A stretch of DNA of 64,000 nt from Oceanobacillus sp. CFH 90083 (GCF_009389585.1 NZ_VIYG01000014.1:33023-97022); one strand, 5' to 3'; counted from the stretch's first letter, positions 37,253 to 46,986 are shown. Numbers and translations: made by a program. Notes: generated by a model not told the origin, from the letters alone.

Positions 37253-37293
37253 CATAATTGGTAGTAGAAGGGGAAAGTTAAGATATGGTGTAG

Positions 37294-37329
37294 CAGATGA
37301 CTATTATTTTGGATAGTCATCTGTTTTTT
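37294..37329 (+). terminator. rho-independent terminator
   Basis: CAGATGACTAT (37294-37304) pairs perfectly with ATAGTCATCTG (37313-37323), followed by six T. It can end the PTS operon transcript. Confidence 0.85.
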
Positions 37330-37790
37330 GCATCTTATGTGTAAGAAGACGGAATGGTAAAAAGACCTTATAAGGCTGGGTATAGGAATGAATAGCTTAT
37401 TTAAAGTAAGAGGGGCTAGTTAAGCTCTTAGGAAACATGTCAACTACAACCATTCAAACAATCTATTATTAATGAAATGAAGGAAAAGTGTTGTTCATAT
37501 TTTTCAGTCTTTCTTGATTGTTAATTTACTAGTTATAAATCCTAATGCTTCATGTAGTTGATTTGGTTCATAAAATCTTTATTTCAAAGGTACTTTTATG
37601 AACTTAAAATCCGTGTCAGCACGATATATTTTGTTTTCTAACTTTATTTTTAAATAACGGCAAGATCTTGACTGAATCTTTCTTAGGAGTTTATGCTGTA
37701 TCGTTCATATGATAAATACGCTAAAATAAAGTAGTATCAGCAGTCCATAAAGCAAAACAAAATAGATAAAGATATTGGAGGAGAAGTCTG
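37330..37790. other. intergenic, no gene seen
   Basis: About 460 bases of A/T-rich sequence with stops in all frames. No hairpin, riboswitch or repeat family member was recognised. The promoter of the M20 peptidase gene should lie near the right end; GGAGGAG precedes its ATG. Confidence 0.4.
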
Positions 37791-39014
37791 ATGACGATTT
37801 CAGAACAAATGCAGAAGATTCATGCAAACGCACGTGTACAAAAAACATTGCAGCAAATCAAAGCGGAGGATCAACTTACCCGGGAGCAGCAGATTATGCT
37901 GACAGAAATTCCTGCGCCTCCTTTTAAAGAAGAGAAGCGGGCGGAAGCATTTAAAAAGCTATTAGAAGATTATGATTTAGAAGATGTACATATGGATGAG
38001 GAAGGAAACGTATTTGGGAAACGGAGCGGTACGGGAAATGGACCGGTATTGGTTGTTTCTGCTCATTTAGATACGGTTTTTCCAGAGGGAACAGATACCA
38101 CTGTAAAAGAAAAGGATGGCAAGCTTTTTGCACCTGGTATTGGAGATGATACGAGGGGATTGGCAGAGGTACTGGCTGTTGTCCGGGCGCTTCAAGCTTC
38201 TGAGCTGCAAACCATCGGTGATATTATCATTGGCGGAACAGTCGGTGAAGAAGGCGCTGGCGATTTACGCGGTGTAAAAGCATATTTTAATGAAAATAAA
38301 GCGGATGGTTATATTTCTATTGATGGTTCCAGCCTAGAGACAATGACTTATTTAGGAACAGGAAGCTTCCGGTATCGTGTTACCTTCCAAGGAAAAGGTG
38401 GGCACAGCTTTGGAGATTTTGGAACGCCAAGTGCAACCCATGCTTTAGGAAGAGCGATAGCGGCAATCGCAGATTTGGAAACGAAGGCAGATCCAAAAAC
38501 AACTTTTTCGGTCGGGCCGATTGCAGGCGGCTCCTCTGTCAATGCGATTTCTGAACAGGCATCGATGGAAGTAGATTTGCGGTCAAATGCTATGGAGGAA
38601 TTAATCGTTCTTGATAAAAAATTCAATAATATTGTAGCGGAAGCATGCCGTAAAGAAAATGAGCGCTGGGGAAAGGATTCGATGACAGTGACAGTTGAGA
38701 AATTCGGGAATCGTCCACCGGCAGCCCAAAGTGATAAAGCTCCAATTGTCCAGGCATTGGCAGAAGCAATTAAGTGTGTCGGGAAGAAACCAATATATGG
38801 TCAGCCCAGCAGTACAGATGCGAACTATCCAATGAGTCTCGGAATTCCATCGATTACTTCTGGTTTAGGCGGAAAAGCCGGCGGGGCACATACCTTAAAT
38901 GAATGGTTTGATCCTGCAGATGCTTATCTTGCTGTGCAAAAGCATTTTTTACTTATTCTTAGTCTGGTTGGGATTGAAAAATTGACAACACCAATACTTA
39001 TCAAGGAAGAATAA
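37791..39014 (+). CDS. M20 family metallopeptidase (PepT/carboxypeptidase-like)
   Basis: 407 aa. Metal ligands and catalytic residues follow the M20 pattern: SAHLDTVFPEG (about residues 90-100), GIGDDTRGLAEVLAV (about 119-133, bridging Asp), GTVGEEGAGDLRG (about 151-163, catalytic Glu-Glu) and late GGAHTLNEWFD for the last His. The dimerisation domain is in the middle. It would cleave a dipeptide or N-acyl amino acid. It starts a same-strand series with an amidase 63 bases downstream and a PucR regulator, suggesting amide nitrogen catabolism (inference). Confidence 0.88.
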   Translation: MTISEQMQKIHANARVQKTLQQIKAEDQLTREQQIMLTEIPAPPFKEEKRAEAFKKLLEDYDLEDVHMDEEGNVFGKRSGTGNGPVLVVSAHLDTVFPEGTDTTVKEKDGKLFAPGIGDDTRGLAEVLAVVRALQASELQTIGDIIIGGTVGEEGAGDLRGVKAYFNENKADGYISIDGSSLETMTYLGTGSFRYRVTFQGKGGHSFGDFGTPSATHALGRAIAAIADLETKADPKTTFSVGPIAGGSSVNAISEQASMEVDLRSNAMEELIVLDKKFNNIVAEACRKENERWGKDSMTVTVEKFGNRPPAAQSDKAPIVQALAEAIKCVGKKPIYGQPSSTDANYPMSLGIPSITSGLGGKAGGAHTLNEWFDPADAYLAVQKHFLLILSLVGIEKLTTPILIKEE

Positions 39015-39077
39015 CGATATATTCGTTTTGGACAGGTATCACTTTCAACATTTTTTAACGGTAAAAGGAGGAGTTAG

Positions 39078-40571
39078 GTGCAGTTTGATGAATATAAAAA
39101 CTATGATGCAACAGGTCTGGCAGAGCTTATTCGTCGGAAAGAGGTCCACCCATCTGAATTAGTGGATATTGCTTTTAAGCGGCTGCATCATGTGAATCCT
39201 GCATTAAACATGATAACACATCACCGGGAGGAAGCAGTAAAAAAGGAAGCAGGTCATTTCCCTGTCAGGGATGCTGCTTTTTCAGGTGTACCGATTTTAA
39301 TGAAAAATATATCCCAGTCTATTGAAGGAGAAAAATTAACCTCAGGCTCAAGGCTTTTGCAAAATCAAGTGGAGCAGCACGATAATTATTTTGTTAAAAA
39401 ATTTCGGGAAGCGGGATTTTTATTTATGGGGCATACAAACAGCCCTGAGTTTGGTTTGAAAAATATTACGGAGCCAAAGCTATACGGTCCAACGAGAAAC
39501 CCTTGGAATCCGGCTTATTCACCAGGCGGCTCAAGCGGAGGAGCGGCAGCTGCAATTGCTGCCGGAGTTATTCCTGTCGCCGGAGCTAGTGATGGTGGCG
39601 GATCAATTCGGATACCTGCATCCTTCAGCGGATTGGTCGGGTTAAAGCCGACACGGGGCCGAACACCAGTAGGTCCGGGAGCTGGCAGACAGTGGCAGGG
39701 AGCATCTATTAATTTTGTATTGACAAAAACGGTTCGCGATTGTGCAGTGCTGCTCGATCAATTACAGGTAGTAGAGCCTCATGCAGCCTTTCAGACGCCG
39801 TTATATGAAAAGGGGTATCGGCATACCTTTTCTGAAAAGCTTCCCAAGCAGCTGCGGATTGCTTTCAGTACGGAATCCCCAGTAGGTACGCCGATCTCTG
39901 ACGATGCGAAAAAAGCAGTGCTGCAATTTGTCCGTTATTTGGAACAGAATGGGCATATCGTGGAGGAAAGGCAGACGCCAAATGACGGTGTGCAATTAAT
40001 GCGGGATTACTATGTCATGAACAGCGGCGAAATGAATGCTGTTGTTCGGGGACTGGAGAAAGCAATGGGAGTTGACTTGACGGCAGAGGATATGGAAATC
40101 GAATCATGGCTGCTTCATCAGGCTGGAAAAACCTTAACAGCAGCGGATTATTCAGATAGCCTGGCAGCATGGGATCGGGCAGCAGAAGCGATGTCCAGCT
40201 TTCATCAGACATATGATTTTTATATCTCTCCAGCAACCGCTTTCCACGCTCCAAAAGTTGGAGAGCTGACCATGACAGACCGAAAAGAACAGGAGTTTAA
40301 GGAAAGAATAGCCGCTGAAAAGGATAAGCAGGATATTATTTATGAGATGTTTTTACCAAGCTTAACGTATACACCTTTTACACAGCTTGCTAATTTAACC
40401 GGACAGCCTGCTATTTCTCTGCCTCTTTATCTGACAGAGAATGGATTGCCAATCGGCGTCCAGGTCATGGCAGGAAAAGGGGAGGAGCATCGCCTCCTGC
40501 AGCTTGCTCACGAAACAGAGCAAAGCGACTTATGGAAGGGAATGCACGGGAATCCTTATTTTCAAGGTTAG
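39078..40571 (+). CDS. amidase signature family enzyme
   Basis: 497 aa. Catalytic Ser-cisSer-Lys triad is visible: Lys in VPILMKNIS (about residue 77), the GGSSGGAAAAIAAG block (about 151-164) and the nucleophile region DGGGSIRIPASFSGLVGLKP (about 175-194). Length and C-terminus fit GatA-like and 6-aminohexanoate-cyclic-dimer-type amidases rather than a GatCAB subunit, since no GatB/GatC is nearby. GTG start at 39078 with AAAGGAGGAG. It hydrolyses an amide of unknown identity, probably cotranscribed with the M20 gene. Confidence 0.9.
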   Translation: MQFDEYKNYDATGLAELIRRKEVHPSELVDIAFKRLHHVNPALNMITHHREEAVKKEAGHFPVRDAAFSGVPILMKNISQSIEGEKLTSGSRLLQNQVEQHDNYFVKKFREAGFLFMGHTNSPEFGLKNITEPKLYGPTRNPWNPAYSPGGSSGGAAAAIAAGVIPVAGASDGGGSIRIPASFSGLVGLKPTRGRTPVGPGAGRQWQGASINFVLTKTVRDCAVLLDQLQVVEPHAAFQTPLYEKGYRHTFSEKLPKQLRIAFSTESPVGTPISDDAKKAVLQFVRYLEQNGHIVEERQTPNDGVQLMRDYYVMNSGEMNAVVRGLEKAMGVDLTAEDMEIESWLLHQAGKTLTAADYSDSLAAWDRAAEAMSSFHQTYDFYISPATAFHAPKVGELTMTDRKEQEFKERIAAEKDKQDIIYEMFLPSLTYTPFTQLANLTGQPAISLPLYLTENGLPIGVQVMAGKGEEHRLLQLAHETEQSDLWKGMHGNPYFQG

Positions 40572-40578
40572 TTCTTTT

Positions 40579-40627
40579 ATCCCTCTTGGAAGCTGACAGA
40601 GAAAAGCAGCTTCCAAGAGGGATTTTT
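40579..40627 (+). terminator. rho-independent terminator
   Basis: Perfect 17-bp stem (40579-40595 with 40607-40623) followed by five T. It closes the M20-amidase unit before the PucR regulator gene. Confidence 0.9.
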
Positions 40628-40712
40628 CTGGTTCCATTCCGCACCAGCTTTCTGTTAGAATAATGAAAAAGTACCGTAAATAGAATAAAAGAAGAGCTGA
40701 AGGAGGGTCCAA

Positions 40713-42383
40713 ATGAAGATTACTGTTCAGGATATTTTGCAAAAGGAATTATTTGCACAGGCTGTTGTGGAAACAGGAGCATCAACCCTTGCTGATAAGA
40801 ATATTCAGTGGGTCTCTGTCATTGAAATGCCTGTAGAAAATTTTGTCCGAAAAAATGAGCTTGTTCTGACAACAGCACTTGGCTGTAAAGATGATTTGGA
40901 TGCCTTTCAGCGATTTGTAGAAGATGTTATGCAGGCAGAGGCAAGTGCTTTAGTGATTGCAACAGGCCGGCATATTGACGATATACCTCCTGAAGTAAAA
41001 GCTGTGGCAGAAGCCCGTCAATTTAGCCTTATTCGTATTCCTTGGGAGGTGCGTTTTGCAAATATTGTGGAGATGGTACTGGATGAATTAGCACAAAGAA
41101 AAAATACGGAAATGATCCAGCATGTGAAAATGCAGCAGGATTTTCTGCAATTTATCCTGGAAGAAAAACGGCTCCATGAAATTCTTGCCTTTATTCAAAT
41201 GCAGGTAGCTGCGGATGTGTATCTGACGGATCAGCATTACCGTCTCTATGATTTAGAACAATATTCAAAGGAAGCACAGGAAAAATGGCAGCAGGCTTTT
41301 CAAGAGGAAGTGACCATTCATCTGGATCAATTTATACGAGATCCGTATATGAAAAAATTTGATTTAGTCGCCTTCTTAAATAAAGAACTGATACAAATTC
41401 CTATTTTGCAAGTAACCGGAGCAGCACAGGGATATTTATTTATCGAGCTTCCAGATAAAGCTGCTTACGAGCCCTTTTTAAATAAATATAGTCAAATATT
41501 GGAGCATGCCGCTACAACGATTGCGCTGTGGCTGTCCAAAAAAAATGCAGTGGAAGCAACCGAAAATAAATTGCGCAGTGATTTTGTCGAGGAGCTGGCT
41601 AAAGGAAGATTTCGTAATGCGGAGGAGGCTTCATTGCGTGCAAGCCCTTTGGGGTATGCTGTTCAACGCTCTTATGTATGTATTATTGCCCAGCCGGAGA
41701 AGCTGCAGGAAATTTATGAACACAGGAACAAGGCTTTAGGATCTTATAAGCCCTGGGAGAGGGCCATGCTCCGCTATTTAGAGGAAGAACTGGTGTATGC
41801 GGCGCAGGCTTTAAAACAGGAAGCGATGATAACACATATAGAAGAAGCATTTTTAATCTATCTGCATATCGAACACCAGACGGATTATCAGCATGCAACC
41901 GATTTTCTGGATTTGGTTGACCGCCGCCTCAAGCATTTCTTTCCTGAAGTAACATTACGATGGGGAATTAGCGGCAGAGTACAGACATTTGCTGATTTTC
42001 ATAAGACATACATAGAAGCGAAGCAAGCCGTGCACATTGGAGAAAAGAAAGGGAATCAGCGCACATGGTATGAGGAGGCGGTGCTGGAGCGAATATTATT
42101 ACAGCTTCCGGACATTCCGGAAATAGGTATGCTTAGAGAGAATATATTAGATCCGTTGCTGGCCTATCAAGAAGAAAGGAAAATCAATTTGATCGAAACG
42201 TTTATTGCTTACCAGCAATACCGGGGCAATGTCAGTAAAACAGCAAAGCATCTCAGCCTTCACCGTCAATCATTATTATATCGGCTTCGAAAAATTGAAG
42301 CCTTGACAGGTTTATCCCTGCATGACTCTAATCATTTATTTTTATTAGAGTTAAGTATGAAAACCTGGGAAATGAATAAATAA
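40713..42383 (+). CDS. PucR family transcriptional regulator
   Basis: 556 aa. N-terminal PucR ligand-sensing domain (about residues 1-125; VSVIEMPVENFVRKNELVLTT region), a middle GGDEF-like domain, and the C-terminal PucR helix-turn-helix at about 505-545 (YRGNVSKTAKHLSLHRQSLL, then YRLRKIEALTG). Members control purine, amino-acid or other nitrogen catabolism. It lies between the M20/amidase pair and the M24/PLP pair, so it probably controls one or both. AGGAGGG precedes the ATG. Confidence 0.92.
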   Translation: MKITVQDILQKELFAQAVVETGASTLADKNIQWVSVIEMPVENFVRKNELVLTTALGCKDDLDAFQRFVEDVMQAEASALVIATGRHIDDIPPEVKAVAEARQFSLIRIPWEVRFANIVEMVLDELAQRKNTEMIQHVKMQQDFLQFILEEKRLHEILAFIQMQVAADVYLTDQHYRLYDLEQYSKEAQEKWQQAFQEEVTIHLDQFIRDPYMKKFDLVAFLNKELIQIPILQVTGAAQGYLFIELPDKAAYEPFLNKYSQILEHAATTIALWLSKKNAVEATENKLRSDFVEELAKGRFRNAEEASLRASPLGYAVQRSYVCIIAQPEKLQEIYEHRNKALGSYKPWERAMLRYLEEELVYAAQALKQEAMITHIEEAFLIYLHIEHQTDYQHATDFLDLVDRRLKHFFPEVTLRWGISGRVQTFADFHKTYIEAKQAVHIGEKKGNQRTWYEEAVLERILLQLPDIPEIGMLRENILDPLLAYQEERKINLIETFIAYQQYRGNVSKTAKHLSLHRQSLLYRLRKIEALTGLSLHDSNHLFLLELSMKTWEMNK

Positions 42384-42393
42384 TAGAGGAAGA

Positions 42394-42428
42394 AGTATGA
42401 TCCGCGTGGTGGTAGATCATGCTTTTTT
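42394..42428 (+). terminator. rho-independent terminator
   Basis: AGTATGATC (42394-42402) pairs with GATCATGCT (42415-42423) with one G-U pair and a T run, just after the PucR gene. Confidence 0.75.
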
Positions 42429-42437
42429 AAAGTGTAA

Positions 42438-42522
42438 ATAAAGAAATCGGCTATTTCGCCGATTTTATCCAATCCGACCTCTGGCTTCCAGCCTCTGAGA
42501 AGACACGTTAGCGTTTTTTCTC
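42438..42522 (+). repeat. dispersed hairpin repeat, family 2, copy B
   Basis: About 85 bp matching 29196-29281 with only a few differences: AAATCGGCTATTTCGCCGATTT hairpin, CTCTGGCTTCCAGCCTCTGA, and GACACGTTAGCGTTTTTT. Differences in the first hairpin are compensatory or keep pairing (CCGGTTT in A, CCGATTT in B), suggesting structure matters. Confidence 0.75.
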
Positions 42523-42620
42523 ATCCTATTTATTTCTCATGAAATTCTAATCTTACTCCAATGGTACTGTCATGATTGCGGGGTAAGATGTAGTTAATAA
42601 CAAATAAGGAGGAAAAACAA

Positions 42621-43214
42621 ATGAACAAAAAAATTGGAATGATTGCAGGAGCAGTTGCATTAGCAGGAGTGGTCGGTACAGGAATTTATCATGCGGAAGC
42701 ATCGAGCTCAAATGAAGAGAATCTGCAAATTGTTGAAACAGGAACCCTGAAAATGGAGGAAGCTACCAAAAAGCTGGAAGAAGAATATCAGGGAAAGATT
42801 AAAGAATTAGAGCTGGATAAAGAAGGAAATAAATTATATTATGAAGCAGAAATTTTTGTGGAAAGCAAAGAATATGATGTAAAAATGGATGCGGAATCAG
42901 GAGAGATTGTCTATGAAGAAGTGGACGATGACGATCGCAATGATGATGACAGACATCTGGAAGGCGAGCAGCCAGAAGCATCCGTAGAAAATAAGAACAC
43001 GGACAATAAGCGTAATGTTATAGCGCAAGAGGAAGCCATTAACATTGCAAAACAGGAATTTGATGGAGAAGTAGTCGATATAGAATTAGATGATGATGAT
43101 GGCAGATATGTTTATGAGCTGGAGCTTGTGAATGGAAACCAGGAAGCAGAATTTGACATCCACGGAGAAACCGGAGATATCCTTTCCTTAGAAGTGGATT
43201 ATGAAGATGATTGA
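42621..43214 (+). CDS. exported PepSY-domain protein
   Basis: 197 aa. Signal peptide or anchor at residues 1-27 (MNKKIGMIAGAVALAGVVGT, then cleavage near AEA). Two PepSY repeats follow: one about 45-100 (KLYYEAEIFVESKEYDVKMD, AESGEIV) and one about 135-195 (AINIAKQEFDGEVVDIELDD, then GETGDILSLEVDYEDD). An acidic linker with DDDDRNDDDR lies between. PepSY modules are thought to inhibit peptidases or sense outside conditions; no target is known. Single gene with AGGAGG and its own terminator. Confidence 0.85.
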   Translation: MNKKIGMIAGAVALAGVVGTGIYHAEASSSNEENLQIVETGTLKMEEATKKLEEEYQGKIKELELDKEGNKLYYEAEIFVESKEYDVKMDAESGEIVYEEVDDDDRNDDDRHLEGEQPEASVENKNTDNKRNVIAQEEAINIAKQEFDGEVVDIELDDDDGRYVYELELVNGNQEAEFDIHGETGDILSLEVDYEDD

Positions 43215-43260
43215 GGAAAATAAAAAAAGAGGGCGAACCAGCCTTCTTTTTTTATTTTCC
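43215..43260. terminator. bidirectional-looking terminator
   Basis: About 20-bp stem (43215-43234 with 43241-43260) with A tract on one side, T tract on the other and a 6-base loop, immediately after the PepSY gene stop. Confidence 0.85.
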
Positions 43261-43409
43261 TCGTTGTATAAAAAAGCGTTGTTTCTTTCATACATATTGT
43301 CAGATGATTTATAGAATAGTGGGAATATATAATGAACTTATATAGAAAGGGTAGTCAAGTCACAGAAGTTCATTTTCAAAAAGCATAAGGATGATAAGGG
43401 GCTGTTTGT

Positions 43410-44630
43410 ATGAAAGTGAAACTGGAGGAGTATCGGGAGCGTTTGGCAAAGACGAAGGAGAGTATGGCAAAGCAGGAACTCGAAGTTTTATTGATTACCG
43501 ATCCGGCAAATATGTATTATTTAACAGGATTTGATGGCTGGTCATTTTATGTGGATCAGATGCTTGTTGTCATTGATGAGGAGGAGCAGCCGATATGGAT
43601 AGGGAGAACTGCAGACGCCAACGCTGCAAAGGTAACAACGTGGCTGCATGAAGAACATATTATTGCCTATCCAGATACGTATGTGCATTCAATGATAACG
43701 CATCCAATGGATTTTATCGCAGCAATTTTAAAAGAAATCGGCTTAAGTACCTGTCATATTGGTGTAGAAATGGATAGTTACTATTTTACAGCAAAGTGTT
43801 TTGCCAGATTAACAAAAGGTATGCCGGATGCGCGGTTTAAGGATGCAACTTTATTAGTCAATTGGCTGCGTATCGAGAAATCGCCTGTGGAATTAGCCAT
43901 GATGCAGCGTGCTGCAATAATTTCTGAACAAGCGATGCAGGCAGGGATCGAATTGGTGAATGAAGGTGTCAGAGGCTGTGATGTGGCTGCACAAATCAGT
44001 TATGCACAATTTCGGGGAACACCGCATTTTGGCGGGGATTACCCGGCGATTGTGCCACTGCTTCCAGCCGGGGAGCGCACCTCAACACCTCATTTAACAT
44101 GGACGGATCAGCCCTATCAGTCGAATGAAACAGTTATTCTGGAGCTGTCCGGCTGTTATCAGCGTTACCATGCTCCTATTGCGCGCACTGTTCAAATAGG
44201 GCAGCCTTCTGCAGCTATGCAAGATTTATCATCGATTGTTTTGGAAGGATTGCATGCCTGTCTTGATTTTATTAAACCGGGAGTCACCTGTGAGGAGATT
44301 GAGGTTGTATGGCGCAAGGCTGTAGAGAAATATGGTTTGTTCAAAGAGTCCCGTCTTGGTTATTCGATGGGATTGAATTATCCGCCGGACTGGGGAGAGC
44401 ATACAGCGAGCATCCGAACAGGAGATAAAACAATTCTTCGACCCAACATGACCTTTCATCTGATTCCTGCCATCTGGTCTGAAGGGGAAAGCTTTGAAGT
44501 CAGCGAATCGATCTATGTGACTGAAGCAGGCTGCGAGACATTTGTCCAGATGCCGAGAGAACTGCATGTAAAGGGGCAAATGGCATCGATAGATATAGGA
44601 GAAGCTAAAAATGATGATCCTGCTGACTGA
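43410..44630 (+). CDS. M24 family hydrolase, ectoine-hydrolase (DoeA/EutD)-like
   Basis: 406 aa with a creatinase N-domain (about residues 1-165) and pita-bread C-domain. The canonical M24 metal Asp pair is missing: the segment reads LELSGCYQRYHAPIARTVQ (about 246-264). The stretch GYSMGLNYPPDWGEHTASIR (about 314-333) resembles the DoeA/EutD ectoine hydrolases, which work without the standard dinuclear site. So it may open a ring or cleave a C-N bond rather than act as a prolidase. It lies next to a PLP enzyme and near a PucR regulator. Substrate (ectoine or related) is inferred from motif memory only. Confidence 0.75.
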   Translation: MKVKLEEYRERLAKTKESMAKQELEVLLITDPANMYYLTGFDGWSFYVDQMLVVIDEEEQPIWIGRTADANAAKVTTWLHEEHIIAYPDTYVHSMITHPMDFIAAILKEIGLSTCHIGVEMDSYYFTAKCFARLTKGMPDARFKDATLLVNWLRIEKSPVELAMMQRAAIISEQAMQAGIELVNEGVRGCDVAAQISYAQFRGTPHFGGDYPAIVPLLPAGERTSTPHLTWTDQPYQSNETVILELSGCYQRYHAPIARTVQIGQPSAAMQDLSSIVLEGLHACLDFIKPGVTCEEIEVVWRKAVEKYGLFKESRLGYSMGLNYPPDWGEHTASIRTGDKTILRPNMTFHLIPAIWSEGESFEVSESIYVTEAGCETFVQMPRELHVKGQMASIDIGEAKNDDPAD

Positions 44631-44665
44631 GAAATAGCTAAGAAATTAGAGGAGGCTGAAACAAG

Positions 44666-45871
44666 ATGACGCATAAGAAGGAAATGAAGTTAGCGACAAA
44701 AACTGTTTGGGCAGGAGAAGCAGATTATCTGGTCCATGGAGCAACACAAGTACCAGTTGTTTTAAGTGTCGCCTATAACTATGATGATATCGATGAATGG
44801 TATGAGGTGGCCACAGGGAAAAAATCGGGCCATATTTATGGACGGAATACCAATCCAACCGTACAATCCTTTGAGGATAAAATCAAGGAAATGGAAGGGG
44901 CAGAAGCGGCAACGAGCTTTTCAACAGGAATGGCAGCCATCAGTAATACGCTAGCTGCTTTTTTAGTCCCCGGTGATCGTATTGTTTCCATTAAGGATAC
45001 CTATGGCGGAACCAATAAAATATTTTCAGAGTTTCTGCCGCGGCAGCAAATTGATGTCCATCTATGTGAAACTGGAAATATGGAGGAAATGGAACAGGAG
45101 ATAAAAAAGGGGTGCAAGATTTTATATTTAGAGACACCGACCAATCCAACCGTAAAAATAACAGATATAGAAAGAATGGCCGTGATTGGCAAAGAGGCTG
45201 GAGCATTGGTGGTTGTTGATAATACGTTTGCGACACCAATGAATCAACGTCCGCTGACATTGGGTGCTGACCTTGTTATTCACAGTGCGACAAAGTTTCT
45301 TGGGGGGCATGCTGATGCTTTAGGCGGTGTGGTTTGCGGGAAGAAGGAGCTTATTGGACCGATTTACCATTATCGGGAAATAAATGGTGCAACGATGGAC
45401 CCAATGGCAGCTTATCTCGTATTACGTGGTATGAAAACATTGCATCTGCGCGTCCGGGAACAATGTAAAAATGCGATGGAGCTGGCATTATACCTGCAAA
45501 AGCAGGATATAGTAGAAGATGTATTTTATCCTGGATTACCAGAACATCCAAATCATGACATCGCCAGGAAGCAAATGGACGATTTTGGAGGGATGCTGAG
45601 CTTTTCCGTAAAAGGAGGGATAGATACAGTCCGTAAAGTTCTTCCCAAGCTGCAATATGCACATCGGGCTGCGAATCTGGGAGCAGTGGAAACAACGGTG
45701 GGACCGGCAAGAACAACCAGCCACGTTGAATGCACACCGGAAGAACGAGCAGCGCTTGGTATTCCTGAAGGACTTATCCGTGTTTCATGCGGCATTGAAG
45801 CTATCGATGATATTATCAGTGATTTTGAGCAAGCCTTGCATACTGTAAAAACAGAAAAATTATCTTCTTGA
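44666..45871 (+). CDS. Cys/Met metabolism PLP enzyme (gamma-lyase/synthase family)
   Basis: 401 aa. The PLP lysine is in HSATKFLGGHADALGG (about residues 210-225), with the cofactor-phosphate site SFSTGMAAISNTLAAF (about 90-105) and YGRNTNPTVQSFEDKI (about 58-73). C-terminal RVSCGIEAIDDIISDFEQAL is typical of the cystathionine gamma-synthase/gamma-lyase, methionine gamma-lyase and O-acylhomoserine sulfhydrylase group. Which reaction is not decidable here. It starts 35 bases after the M24 gene with AGAGGAGG, forming a two-gene unit ended by a terminator. Confidence 0.88.
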   Translation: MTHKKEMKLATKTVWAGEADYLVHGATQVPVVLSVAYNYDDIDEWYEVATGKKSGHIYGRNTNPTVQSFEDKIKEMEGAEAATSFSTGMAAISNTLAAFLVPGDRIVSIKDTYGGTNKIFSEFLPRQQIDVHLCETGNMEEMEQEIKKGCKILYLETPTNPTVKITDIERMAVIGKEAGALVVVDNTFATPMNQRPLTLGADLVIHSATKFLGGHADALGGVVCGKKELIGPIYHYREINGATMDPMAAYLVLRGMKTLHLRVREQCKNAMELALYLQKQDIVEDVFYPGLPEHPNHDIARKQMDDFGGMLSFSVKGGIDTVRKVLPKLQYAHRAANLGAVETTVGPARTTSHVECTPEERAALGIPEGLIRVSCGIEAIDDIISDFEQALHTVKTEKLSS

Positions 45872-45890
45872 CACCCAATGTAAAGAATAA

Positions 45891-45937
45891 AAAGAAAAAA
45901 TTGGCTGCGTCTCTTTCGCCCAATTTTTTCTTTTTTT
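45891..45937 (+). terminator. rho-independent terminator
   Basis: AAAGAAAAAATTGG (45891-45904) pairs with CCAATTTTTTCTTT (45920-45933), followed by more T. It ends the M24-PLP unit. The following 260 bases to the SufR-like gene show only a possible -10 (TATAAT near 46146). Confidence 0.8.
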
Positions 45938-46197
45938 ATCTAATAACCACAAATATTCTCTTGCCATGTATGACATACTTTGCTGTTATCGTTGCATTCT
46001 CCTGGAAACAGGGTAGGAAAATGGAGTTTGGGATCTTTTTATCCATATGTGATAGTGGAGCAGAAAAGTCTAGACAGATGTGAAGCTTTTCTATAAATAA
46101 CTATGCAGCCGACAATACGGTATCGTTTTAATTACAGCAGTGGTATAGTATAATTAACTACTACAATATGAATTCTTTAAAGTGAGGTATTCAGCAT

Positions 46198-46845
46198 ATG
46201 AATATGACACAAAAAACAACGAAGGATAAGATCCTTGATTATCTGAAAAAGGAAAAATCATTAGCTGTCAGCGATTTGACAGATTTATTAGATATGACGC
46301 ATATGGCGATAAGAAAGCATCTTAGTATATTAGAGCGGGACGGTTTAATTATCCGTAAAGAAGTGAAGCAGCCGGTGGGAAGACCTTCGCAAATATATTC
46401 GTTGACAGAAAAAGGGGAGCGGCTTTTTCCTAAAAACTACGAAGGGATCAGTGTTGAATTTCTGTACGATATTGAAGATATGTATGGAGAGGAAGCAATT
46501 CGCGATCTTTTTAAAAGAAGAGAGCTGCGGCTGACAAAAGAATACATGAACAGAATCGAGCAAAAATCGAATCATGATAAAATAAATGAGCTTTCAAATA
46601 TTCAAACGGAAAAAGGCTATATGACAAAATTATCGCAAATTGATGAAAATACCTATGAATTAATCGAGTATAATTGCCCGATTCTGGCCGTAGCCAGCGA
46701 ATTCAAAGCAGCCTGCAATTGTGAGACACAAATGTTTAAAAATGTATTGGAAACAGATAATGTAAAAAGGGTCTGCTGTAAGAGCGATGGAGATAATTAT
46801 TGCAAGTTTTTGGTTGATTTTAAGCAGACACGGGAAGAAGCATAA
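46198..46845 (+). CDS. SufR-like winged-helix regulator with cysteine cluster
   Basis: 215 aa. N-terminal winged helix (about residues 10-80; VSDLTDLLDMTHMAIRKHLS, then ERDGLIIRK and VGRPSQIYSLTEKG). The C-terminal third carries CPILAVASEFKAACNCE, VKRVCCKSDGDNYCKF: several Cys in the spacing used by SufR-type Fe-S sensors. It may sense Fe-S or redox state, which fits the neighbouring FMN reductase, ferredoxin-NADP reductase and sodA. GTGAGG lies ahead of the ATG. Targets unknown. Confidence 0.8.
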   Translation: MNMTQKTTKDKILDYLKKEKSLAVSDLTDLLDMTHMAIRKHLSILERDGLIIRKEVKQPVGRPSQIYSLTEKGERLFPKNYEGISVEFLYDIEDMYGEEAIRDLFKRRELRLTKEYMNRIEQKSNHDKINELSNIQTEKGYMTKLSQIDENTYELIEYNCPILAVASEFKAACNCETQMFKNVLETDNVKRVCCKSDGDNYCKFLVDFKQTREEA

Positions 46846-46886
46846 AGGAATATGGATAGGGTTAGGCTCAATGGAAGTTGCCTGGT

Positions 46887-46930
46887 AAAGGATTGAATTC
46901 TGTGTGATTGTACAGAACCAATCCTTTTTT
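46887..46930 (+). terminator. rho-independent terminator
   Basis: AAAGGATTG (46887-46895) pairs with CAATCCTTT (46919-46927), extended by TTCTGT/ACAGAA, and ends in T. It follows the SufR-like gene. Confidence 0.8.
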
Positions 46931-46986
46931 CTTTCCAGGGTATTCATGGGGGGAAGCTTCATTTTGAGCAGCATGTTAGAAAGTAG

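Noticed and set aside
45868..46083. 71-codon frame after the PLP enzyme
   Set aside because: It consists of the terminator hairpin (KKKKKLAASLSPNFFFF) and has no binding site.
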